Shown: positions 1 through 6,835 of the stretch, one piece after another
Position numbering within the stretch: position 1 is the first letter of the stretch
Layout of the letters: the number at the start of each line of letters is the position of its first letter
Assembly: GCA_031285845.1 (NCBI GenBank)
Contig: JAITVK010000013.1
Span: forward strand, 1 to 64,000
Source: Propionibacteriaceae bacterium
Lineage (GTDB): Bacteria; Actinomycetota; Actinomycetes; Propionibacteriales; Propionibacteriaceae
DNA: 64,000 bases
Direction of reading: 5' to 3'
Position numbers and translations under genes: made by a program
Notes under the pieces: generated by a model
The model's input: the letters and a program-made list of their open reading frames with translations, nothing else
Told to the model about the DNA's origin: nothing
Databases searched by the model: none

Positions 1-50
1 AGACCATTAAAAGCATCAATCAACCGATTGGCAACCCAGCAATGAACGCA

Positions 51-114
51 AGCCACGCGCTCAAACAACGTGAGGCACCAACACCAGCCACGCGCTCATT
101 CCTAACTGAGGCAC
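51..114. repeat. pair of imperfect direct repeats
   Basis: Two 28-29 bp units (51-78 and 86-114) share AGCCACGCGCTCA at the start and TGAGGCAC at the end, with a different 7-8 bp centre. The copies lie 35 bp apart upstream of the first gene. They may be regulator sites or a small duplication; no coding frame explains them. Confidence 0.4.
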
Positions 115-214
115 TTCGGACGGGTGCCCTGCTGGTGAGCGTGAAGCGGCAGCCCAACCATCTGCCCCAGCCACGGATCAACGCTTCCGCGAATATCTCT
201 GGAGTTGATCAGGC

Positions 215-243
215 GTGCTCCCCGCTCAGGCGGGAATGACCCC
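215..243 (+). CRISPR. solitary type I-E-like CRISPR repeat
   Basis: A 29-bp unit begins GTGCTCCCCGC and ends GGGAATGACCCC, the layout of type I-E repeats (CCCCGC/GCGGG stem, ATGA-CCC tail). It differs at three positions from the unit at 1247-1275. No matching repeat is found 61 bp to either side, so it is isolated here. A partial half-repeat (GTCTCCCCGCC) occurs at 287-297. It is probably a relic; no cas gene is in the window. Confidence 0.45.
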
Positions 244-324
244 AGCCGTGCTTTCTCGGACTCCTCCGTAGTCCATTCCTCTCACTGTCTCCCCGCCGAC
301 AAGAAAATTGATAAGCTGTCGCGC

Positions 325-1203
325 TTGTCTGACAATGATCATGCCCAGGTACAGCCAGCCCCAGAAAAGCGACCGGGCATCATCACCCGGACCGTCGCCT
401 ACCATCCGGTATGGACGTGTCTGGGCCTGCTGGTCGTCCTCTCGCTCACCATCGGCTGGGCATCCCCGTATGCCGCGACCTGGATATGGCTGCTCCTGAT
501 TGCTGGTCTCATGATCTGGCGACAGACCAAACTCATCCATCAATACCCGCCGCTCATTCGCACCAGTCGCGTGCCCCCGGTCGATGCTCACGGGATAGTC
601 GACTTCAAACGCGTCCAGCCGGGCGATGTCGTACAAGTCATGTTCCGCGAATTGTGGCAGCCAGCGTGGGACAACGCCCAGACGTACATCTATGTATGGC
701 CATGGGCCAACCCCCGCCCCTCCGTCGGGGCGAGAATCTACGTTTTCGGGGCTGAGAAGTCCAAGACCGTCCACTTTGACAGCGCAGGAGAAGCCATCCT
801 GACCAGAGTCAGCCACGACATTCAGCCTGCTGTCGTCACTGCGATCGGTACGACCCGTCAAGAGCTCGACCGGTACCGGGCCGCGCTCAAACCGGTCGTG
901 CGCCTGGCTGACCCGACCGAGGTTGAGCAGGCCATCAATCGACATCGCGCCGATGAAACGGCCTGGCTGGACATGATGCGCAAGGCCGCTGGCCTGCCAT
1001 CCACCACCCGACGTACCCGCGTACCGGACGGCTTCCCAGGAATCCCACCCGAAAGGATCAGCGGCACCCCTGTCTCAGCGGACGAGGCCGGACGGTACGG
1101 CGCCGTATGGTGGCGCGCTTACAAGACCGCACGCGACGGTGACGAAGCCCAGGTATTCCACCGCCTGGCGTCTCGGTGGTACAAGGTCCGGGACCGCGCC
1201 TAA
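325..1203 (+). CDS. membrane protein of unknown function
   Basis: The frame is open from a TTG at 205 to 1203 and encodes up to 332 residues. The first ~40 residues include the CRISPR-like repeat at 215-243 and have no clear ribosome site. A later TTG at 325 is therefore an alternative start; neither is well supported and no ATG occurs until inside the membrane region. Two adjacent hydrophobic stretches (VWTCLGLLVVLSLTIGWAS and TWIWLLLIAGLMIW) form a likely hairpin anchor. A soluble domain of about 220 residues with many Trp and Arg follows. I recognise no family. The gene lies between two CRISPR-like repeat fragments, which is odd. Confidence that the frame is coding is moderate; the start is uncertain. 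Confidence 0.55.
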   Translation: MSDNDHAQVQPAPEKRPGIITRTVAYHPVWTCLGLLVVLSLTIGWASPYAATWIWLLLIAGLMIWRQTKLIHQYPPLIRTSRVPPVDAHGIVDFKRVQPGDVVQVMFRELWQPAWDNAQTYIYVWPWANPRPSVGARIYVFGAEKSKTVHFDSAGEAILTRVSHDIQPAVVTAIGTTRQELDRYRAALKPVVRLADPTEVEQAINRHRADETAWLDMMRKAAGLPSTTRRTRVPDGFPGIPPERISGTPVSADEAGRYGAVWWRAYKTARDGDEAQVFHRLASRWYKVRDRA

Positions 1204-1246
1204 TATCATTGTTACTATCTGCTCCGAGCTGACGCGCTCAGCGAGT

Positions 1247-1336
1247 GCGCTCTCCGCTCAGGCGGGGATGACCCCGCGTCAGAGCTCTCGGCCAGCGCGG
1301 ACGTGTCGTTCTTCCCTCTTAGGCGGGGTTGATCAG
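1247..1336 (+). CRISPR. remnant type I-E-like mini-array (one spacer)
   Basis: A 29-bp repeat (1247-1275, 26 of 29 identical to 215-243) is followed by exactly 32 bp (1276-1307). A degenerate 29-bp unit follows (1308-1336, about 20 of 29 matching, GGCGGGG kept). A 29/32 period and a decayed last repeat are what the leader-distal end of a type I-E array looks like, which would put the leader to the left. With only two units and no cas genes nearby, this is a relic or an orphan. Confidence 0.5.
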
Positions 1337-1430
1337 CCGGAGGCTGGACGCTGATCACACTCCGATGTCCACGAAACCCCAGTGGAACTCATGTAGAGAA
1401 TGGTTCATCATGGTAAAATAATGAAGAATA

Positions 1431-1518
1431 GTTTCCCCATTGCGATGGGGATGAGCCCACTCTACTTAAGGCGGATGGCTGCGGCCATCCGTTATCCCCG
1501 CCACGGCGGGGATAACGG
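1431..1518. repeat. three adjacent perfect hairpins, partly CRISPR-repeat-like
   Basis: Three inverted repeats stand side by side: CCCCAT/ATGGGG (1435-1450, loop TGCG), CGGATGGC/GCCATCCG (1472-1491, loop TGCG) and a 12-bp arm GTTATCCCCGCC with its exact complement (1491-1516, loop AC). The first unit also matches the type I-E repeat layout (GT-TTCCCC, then GGGGATGA-CCC), and the first and third units start exactly 60 bp apart (28 + 32). They could be decayed CRISPR repeats, a structured RNA or a terminator cluster. There is no T-run. Confidence 0.45.
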
Positions 1519-1689
1519 CTCACACCACTCGACCTGTCCTAGCCGCCATCTAAACTAGTGACAAGCTGAGCAGTAGATACCTAAAGCGCTCCTATGTGGT
1601 CCTTCCTATAGTCACACCCATTTCAACGGAAGTAACTCATCCGCAGCTGCAGAGCCCTCACAAGAGAACTGCCACCACGCCACTTCCAC

Positions 1690-1809
1690 TCATTTCTGCG
1701 CTCTTCCCCTCGGTCGGGAGCCCTTTCCCCGACCAGACCTCAGCTTCGCAAGCGTCACAGCACTCACCATAATATCCAGCGCATTGGCCAATAGGCCCAG
1801 TATGTCCAT
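1690..1809 (-). CDS. possible 39-residue small protein
   Basis: An ATG at 1809 is preceded by a purine-rich AAGGGGGG about 6 bp upstream, a fair ribosome site. The peptide starts MDILGLLANALDIMVSAV, a short hydrophobic helix, and ends in a strongly basic tail (RSGRGKGSRPRGR). A hydrophobic helix plus basic tail is the shape of many small membrane-active peptides, including type I toxins. No family is recognised and the gene stands alone, so this is a candidate only. Confidence 0.3.
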   Translation of the reverse strand: MDILGLLANALDIMVSAVTLAKLRSGRGKGSRPRGRAQK

Positions 1810-2268
1810 CTTCAACCCCCCTTCCCTCCAATAGGCTGATCGAGGCAGCGTCCACTCCGCCCCGACGGTCGTCGCCCGAGTCGCAGCGAGACACAAACTG
1901 GGGGCGTACCATTAATGACATGTTGCAATCATAGCGCCTTTATCGGGTATTCGCCAATACTCTACTTAAAGAACTTTCTATATCAGGACCCGGGGCGCTA
2001 GTTCGAGAGGTCACCTGCTACTCTGCCTGTTAAAGAGAGGTCGCTCGCCTGATCGCGGACCTCTAGAGCGAAGGGAGTACGCCCGCGCGTCACACAAAGC
2101 AGTGTCCACCGGTGTAATTGCCACCCCATATTCATTTGACGTCGAATAATCTGTCGCCCTTCAAACAGCAGCAAGAACCTCTGCGACGTGGAGGCACTCT
2201 CACGACGCATGCTCGAGACGTTTCTGGATACTTCCCGACTGTTTCACCTTCAGGTCAAGGCTACATGG
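1810..2268. other. non-coding stretch left of the integrated element
   Basis: Short frames occur on both strands but none has a convincing ribosome site, length or family signature. The stretch ends at the left att repeat of the integrated element and may be debris from older insertions. Confidence 0.4.
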
Positions 2269-2295
2269 CAGCGGAGGATACGAGATTCGAACTCG
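2269..2295. repeat. left attachment site (attL/attR core copy)
   Basis: A 27-bp copy of the tRNA-Ser 3' end (CAGC then GGAGGATACGAGATTCG and four more bases) is identical to 15417-15443. The flanking bases differ on both sides, so the identity block is exactly 27 bp. Only the T-arm and acceptor 3' half are present, so this is not a tRNA gene. Confidence 0.88.
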
Positions 2296-2410
2296 ATCTA
2301 GGGCATATGCTGCAATCCTTGCCAGACCTGAATTATGTATCTGACTACGCTGTTTAGTTGAGTTGGCACTACGCAAAGGTATGCCCTGATAGGCTTGGTC
2401 AGGTAGTTTC

Positions 2411-2486
2411 ACGTACGCATAACGTACGCATAGGAGGAGCGAGAGCAGAGGAAGCACGCTTACTCTGCCGAGCCCGACGTATGCGT
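2411..2486. promoter_or_regulatory. putative integrase arm-type sites, left end
   Basis: Two direct copies of ACGTACGCAT (2411-2420 and 2422-2431) are 11 bp apart, followed by a related ACGTATGCGT (2477-2486). The same tandem pair with the same 11-bp step occurs just inside the right end (15340-15360). The sites lie between the att core and the integrase gene, where Int or Xis arm sites, or Int autoregulation, would be expected. Confidence 0.55.
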
Positions 2487-2538
2487 TGACGAGCGTAGCG
2501 AGGAACACGCGTTGGACGATTCAGGCGAGGGGTACGAG

Positions 2539-3906
2539 ATGGCCAGGCGGGAGTTCGGGACGATCCGGGGGCGCTGGCTGAATGGCGTCAAGGGTAAGGA
2601 ACGGGCAGGGCGGGCGAAGGCGGCCCGCGAGGCCGCGACTCGGGCTGGCAAACCCTACACGGTGAAGTACGACTACTACACCGCGTCGTACTGGCATGGT
2701 GGGGCGACTGGAGTGATCGAAGCTGTCGAGTATCGCGCTCCCCATACCTTTCAGACAAAGGGGGACGCCCGTGCCTGGCTTGATCAGGAGCAGGGGTTGA
2801 TCAGTTCGGGCAAGTGGACGCCGCCAGCGGATCGGATCGTCGAGGATCGCCGCGATGCGGAAGCTCGGCGTAGCGCGCCGACCATCGCTGATTTCGGGAG
2901 CGCGTACGTCGAGAGCAGGCCCAGCGAGGGTACGAAGTCCCGCTATCGGCAGTTGCTCAAGTTCTACATTCTGGGTGAGCCGCTGCCGTCGAAGAAGAAG
3001 ACCGCTAAACCCAAGGTTTACACGACGCACGGCTTAGGCGAGGTGAAAGTCGAGGAGTTGACCCGCAAGCAGGTCAAGGACTGGTGGGCGAGCCTGCCGC
3101 TGAGTGAGCGCCTCGACTCTTGCAATCAAGCGTACGCTCTGCTGCGGGCGATCATGAATGCAGCCGTCGAGGACGAGGAGTTGGCCGTTGAAGTGAATCC
3201 GGTCAAGATCAAAGGCGCGGGCAAGCCCTCGCGGGAGCGTGACAATGCGCCCTTGCCGCTGCCGGTGCTGTATGCCATCGCTGACACCATGCCCGTACGG
3301 TTCCGTCTCGGTGTTTTACTGGCCGGTGTCCTCGGTCTGCGTTCAGGAGAGGTACGCGCACTCCAGCGCCAAGACTTCGACGGTGATGTGCTCCACGTCC
3401 AGCATTCCGTCAACCAGCACGACTGGGACAACCCCATCGGCAAGCTCAAAACTGACCGTAGCGACCGTCGCTTGGTGATCCCGCAAGCACTGATGAACGA
3501 TGTACGCGAGCACTTGCGCGACGTCACCCAACTCGGCCCAACTGGCCTGTTGTTTTGGACGATGGATGGGAAGCCTGTTCGTTCGGCGGCCTGGCTGAAG
3601 ATGTTCAAGAAGGCCTGCCAGCAGGTCGCTGACGAAACCGATGACGAAGCCATCAAGCGCTTGCTGACCGAGAACGGCGGTTACGTCTTCCACGGAACCA
3701 GAGTCACCGGCCTGACGGGTATCTACCGCCTTTCTGGCGGCAACCTCAAAGCCGTCATGACGGTCGGCGGGCACACGTCAGCCAAGACGGCTCTGCGTTA
3801 TCAACGGGCCGAGTTGGATTACCAGCGTGCAATCATGCAGGCCGAATCCGCCGAAATCGAAGCGCAAGGGCTCGGTCGAGCAAAGATTGTCGGTGCTGAT
3901 GATTAG
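2539..3906 (+). CDS. int: tyrosine-family site-specific integrase
   Basis: This recombinase should catalyse integration and excision at the tRNA-Ser att sites. The catalytic domain is visible: Arg in GLRSGEVRAL, the H-x-x-R box HGTRVTG, the His box VGGHTSAKTAL and the nucleophile Tyr in LRYQRA. The N-terminus MARREFGTIRG is typical of actinobacterial integrases, so the ATG at 2539 (GAGGGG upstream) is preferred to the TTG at 2512. The middle part (about residues 90-190) matches the usual core-binding SAM-like domain in position and length. At about 455 residues it is full length. It lies about 245 bp inside the left att repeat, and an AlbA_2 gene follows 39 bp downstream on the same strand. 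Confidence 0.93.
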   Translation: MARREFGTIRGRWLNGVKGKERAGRAKAAREAATRAGKPYTVKYDYYTASYWHGGATGVIEAVEYRAPHTFQTKGDARAWLDQEQGLISSGKWTPPADRIVEDRRDAEARRSAPTIADFGSAYVESRPSEGTKSRYRQLLKFYILGEPLPSKKKTAKPKVYTTHGLGEVKVEELTRKQVKDWWASLPLSERLDSCNQAYALLRAIMNAAVEDEELAVEVNPVKIKGAGKPSRERDNAPLPLPVLYAIADTMPVRFRLGVLLAGVLGLRSGEVRALQRQDFDGDVLHVQHSVNQHDWDNPIGKLKTDRSDRRLVIPQALMNDVREHLRDVTQLGPTGLLFWTMDGKPVRSAAWLKMFKKACQQVADETDDEAIKRLLTENGGYVFHGTRVTGLTGIYRLSGGNLKAVMTVGGHTSAKTALRYQRAELDYQRAIMQAESAEIEAQGLGRAKIVGADD

Positions 3907-3945
3907 GCTATTCCATGACGATTCGGATGAGACGGGAGGATAGTT

Positions 3946-5436
3946 GTGAGCATTGATTTCGTCCCAACCTTGACGCAGGACGGCACGCTGGCCGCCTACG
4001 AGTCCAAGACGCTGGAGTACAAGCGTGACCTGTCGTCACCGAACCGGATATTGCGGGCGCTTGTCGCGTTCGCCAACTCGTCAGGTGGTTGCCTTGTCGT
4101 CGGAGTCGATGACAAGCACAGCGTCCTGGGAGTGGCCGATCCATTGGTTGAGGAGAATCGGCTGGCCAACATGGTCATGAACGGCGTCTCGCCACTGTTG
4201 GTGCCCGAAATTGAGACGATCACCGTCGACGACAAACTGCTGATGGTCGCCAAGGTTTACCCGGCTGGCCTACGCCCGTTCCATGTCACAGCCGAGGGCC
4301 CTGATCAGGGCGTCTACGTTCGGCTGGGTTCCAGCAACGTCCAGGCAGACCAGTGGACAATTGCGGAGCTTCACCGTCAATCCGAGGGCTACGGCTTCGA
4401 TCAGATGCCCAACCATCACGACAAACTCGGCCTGGATGACGACGCCATCGCCAAAGCACTACCAGACCGCAATGTCGAGCTAGCGAAGACCGTCCTGCAC
4501 CTGGCCACCGAGGACCAGGGCAAGGCCGTGCCAACCAACGGCGGTGTGCTGCTGTTCGGCAAAGACCGGGAACGGCTGTTTCCCGACGCCTGGGTGTACT
4601 GCGCACGTTTCCGCGGCCCCGACGGCCTCGATATCACCGACCTGCTTGAGCTGTACGCCAACCCCCTCGACATGCCCGATCTGGTGGAAGACTTCCTCAA
4701 ACGACACGCCTTCCGGGGCGCGGACATGCGGGAATGGACGCGCAAGGACGACTGGAGCGTTCCGCTCGACATCATCCGAGAGGCTGTCACGAACGCGCTC
4801 ATCCACTCTGACTACACCCAACACGGCGGACCAATCCGCGTGGCCTTCTATGACGACCGCATCTATGTCGAAAGCCTCGGCGGACTGCTGCCCGGGCTGA
4901 CAGTCGAGCAGATGCGTAGCGGCACCTCCCGGATTCGTAACCAAGTCATCGCGCGCGTCTTCCGTGAAGCTGGCAAGGTCGAACAGTGGGGCTCTGGTGT
5001 GCGGCGCATGTTCCGGCTGGCCGCCGAGCTTGGACTGGATGAACCGAGCTACGTCGAGTTGCCAGGGAGACTGCGGTTCATTGTGCCCACTCGCCACGCT
5101 GAGATCATGGCCGGTGGCCTGAGGTCGTCACAGCTCGGCGACCAACCCGTTGATAGTGACTCACCCAGTCACCAAGTAAGTCACCAAGTAAGTCACCAAG
5201 TAGGCCCGCAGGCTCTCGCCATACTTCAACTCGCGATGTCGGCCCCCGTATCGCGGGCCGACATTCTCAGGGAGATCGGCATCTCAAGCGACTCTCGAAA
5301 CGCCCGCCGACATATTCATCCATTGCTGGAGGCTGGGTTGCTTGTACTCACTGATCCATCCAGCCCAAACAGTCCGCAACAGCGATACCTCACCACCGAC
5401 GCTGGTTTAGCCTGGCTCGCGGAACACGAAGCATAG
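3946..5436 (+). CDS. AlbA_2 / RecG-like ATP-binding transcriptional regulator
   Basis: A GTG start at 3946 with GGGAGGA upstream encodes 496 residues. An N-terminal AlbA_2 (Schlafen-like, formerly AAA_4) domain shows ESKTLEYKRD and FANSSGGCLVVGVDD. The middle has the HATPase_c_4 signature IREAVTNALIHSDY plus GSGVRRM, and a C-terminal winged-helix region follows (about residues 420-496). Such proteins are often labelled RecG-related, but the helicase motor is absent. An SHQV repeat linker (5167-5202) joins the ATPase and HTH parts. Family members are mostly described as putative regulators; the target is unknown. It follows the integrase by 39 bp and may be co-transcribed with it. Confidence 0.8.
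   Translation: MSIDFVPTLTQDGTLAAYESKTLEYKRDLSSPNRILRALVAFANSSGGCLVVGVDDKHSVLGVADPLVEENRLANMVMNGVSPLLVPEIETITVDDKLLMVAKVYPAGLRPFHVTAEGPDQGVYVRLGSSNVQADQWTIAELHRQSEGYGFDQMPNHHDKLGLDDDAIAKALPDRNVELAKTVLHLATEDQGKAVPTNGGVLLFGKDRERLFPDAWVYCARFRGPDGLDITDLLELYANPLDMPDLVEDFLKRHAFRGADMREWTRKDDWSVPLDIIREAVTNALIHSDYTQHGGPIRVAFYDDRIYVESLGGLLPGLTVEQMRSGTSRIRNQVIARVFREAGKVEQWGSGVRRMFRLAAELGLDEPSYVELPGRLRFIVPTRHAEIMAGGLRSSQLGDQPVDSDSPSHQVSHQVSHQVGPQALAILQLAMSAPVSRADILREIGISSDSRNARRHIHPLLEAGLLVLTDPSSPNSPQQRYLTTDAGLAWLAEHEA
5167..5202 (+). repeat. 12-bp tandem repeat x3 in coding sequence
   Basis: AGTCACCAAGTA occurs three times in a row (5167-5178, 5179-5190, 5191-5202), encoding SHQV SHQV SHQV in the linker of the AlbA_2/HATPase protein. 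Units of 12 bp keep the frame, so copy-number change by slippage would alter linker length without breaking the gene. Similar xxQV tandem linkers occur in other proteins of this family. Confidence 0.85.
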
Positions 5437-5491
5437 CCCGCCCAGAGCACTGCTACTTGATTCGGCACGATACGCGGATAGCAGGGCAGCC

Positions 5492-5512
5492 ATATCGAGG
5501 TAGGTTCGATAT
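5492..5512. promoter_or_regulatory. inverted repeat upstream of the second AlbA_2 gene
   Basis: ATATCGA and TCGATAT flank a 7-bp centre, about 80 bp upstream of the ATG at 5591. It is in the only intergenic gap (5437-5590) between the two AlbA_2 genes. It could be an operator for the regulator encoded just upstream; there is no direct evidence. Confidence 0.35.
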
Positions 5513-5590
5513 CTCGATCCTACTGAGCCGCACTAGGGTCGGATCGGTGGACCCCGCCCTTTAGAGCAAACCCATCATCGAACCAGTAGC

Positions 5591-6700
5591 ATGACATGCG
5601 TGGAGTTGAGAGTTCCTGTTCCTAGGCCGACCATCCCTGTTGTGTTCTCAAACGGAGCGGTTGGCACGTTTGACTACACATACGGTCACATGGATATCGA
5701 CGTAGAGGACATCGCTGCTCTGACCTTAGACGATGTTACGCGCACGCTACAGATCGCCGTCAAATCGGGCGATCCCAGTTATCCACATTGCTATCTCGAT
5801 GTTCGCATAGGCGGAGCAGATGCCGTTTTCGGAGTTGATCTCGGATACGCAAAGTGGCCGCCAAGGCGAGAAGATCCAGATCACGACTTCATGACAGTTC
5901 GAGTCCAAGACGGTTACCCAGACGGCGTAGACATCTTAGCGGACTTCCCCGTAGCAAAAGACCTTCCTTCAGCACGTGCCATGCTCGACGCCGTTTTGGC
6001 CTCTGCCTCAATTAGGGTAACTGATCTCCACTTGGGTGAATCTGATGGCATCCCAGACATTTATGTGAAATTCCATATCCCAGGAGAGATGACCATGCAA
6101 GAGATTGCATTCAAATGCCAGACGGCCATTGCAGTGCTATTGGGAGTTGACTTGAGAGAATCTCCACTCTCTGTGTATCGCCTGTTAGCGCTAGACCAAT
6201 GGGATTCACTAGTTGGAAAACATGAGACAGACTGGTTTGAGGCCAAGCAGAAAATGTACGGGATGCACGATCCTAGACAGCAGTTCGAACTAGCGTTAGA
6301 CGTTGCCAGCATGGCAAACTTGGACTCGGGCGGAATCATCGTCGTGGGATTGGCGACGGAAAAGGATTCCTACCAGCGTGATACCGTCTCTGCCGTCCTG
6401 GGGACTACCCGCCTGAATTTGTCCATTCCTCAGTTGCGCACGGTGATAGATAACCTCATCTATCCAGCGCTACAACGACTCGACGTGACAGTCTTTCGGA
6501 AGGACGGTAGGGAGGTTCTTGGTATCCTAATCCCGCCTCAGAATGCCAGTCGACTACCATTCCTCGTTCAAGGGGCTCTGATTGATTCAAAGAAGAAGTA
6601 CGGGGCTGGATTCACCTGGGTGACGAGAAACGGTGATGGAAAACAGCTTATCTCAGTACAAGCAGTCCATAGAGCCCTTCAAGAGAGTAAGCACAAGTAA
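5591..6700 (+). CDS. AlbA_2 (Schlafen-like) domain protein with novel N-terminus
   Basis: The 369-residue protein has a C-terminal AlbA_2-type domain (about residues 210-330): DWFEAKQKM, then ALDVASMANLDSGGIIVVGLA. This is the same FANSxGG-VGV arrangement as in the upstream gene. The first ~200 residues match nothing I recognise and look beta-rich and acidic. No HATPase or winged helix follows. The gene is visibly AT-richer than the integrase and relaxase, suggesting separate acquisition. It converges on the HEPN-STAND gene with 135 bp between them. No clear ribosome site precedes the ATG at 5591. AlbA_2 domains occur in regulators and in some defence genes; function here is unknown. Confidence 0.7.
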   Translation: MTCVELRVPVPRPTIPVVFSNGAVGTFDYTYGHMDIDVEDIAALTLDDVTRTLQIAVKSGDPSYPHCYLDVRIGGADAVFGVDLGYAKWPPRREDPDHDFMTVRVQDGYPDGVDILADFPVAKDLPSARAMLDAVLASASIRVTDLHLGESDGIPDIYVKFHIPGEMTMQEIAFKCQTAIAVLLGVDLRESPLSVYRLLALDQWDSLVGKHETDWFEAKQKMYGMHDPRQQFELALDVASMANLDSGGIIVVGLATEKDSYQRDTVSAVLGTTRLNLSIPQLRTVIDNLIYPALQRLDVTVFRKDGREVLGILIPPQNASRLPFLVQGALIDSKKKYGAGFTWVTRNGDGKQLISVQAVHRALQESKHK

Positions 6701-6835
6701 GGGACTACTTGGAGTTCATCGGTCGTGGATCGTGGCTTGGCTCGCGGAGCACAAAGTGCAATCTCGTGGAAGTCATGATCAAGAAGGTTCAGTCCCACCC
6801 CAGGACTGTCTATCTGCTAGGCCATCAGTACACTG

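Noticed and set aside
226..945. Long minus-strand open frame
   Set aside because: It is antisense to the plus-strand membrane-protein gene, has no ribosome site or family signature, and its composition fits a shadow frame.
1247..1336. Functional CRISPR-Cas locus
   Set aside because: One spacer at most, a degenerate second repeat and no cas genes in 64 kb.
2269..2295. A second tRNA-Ser gene at the left end
   Set aside because: Only the 3' 24 bases of the tRNA are present, with no anticodon arm; it is an att copy.
3946..5436. RecG DNA helicase
   Set aside because: Such genes are often labelled RecG, but no helicase motifs are present; the domains are AlbA_2, HATPase_c_4 and winged helix.
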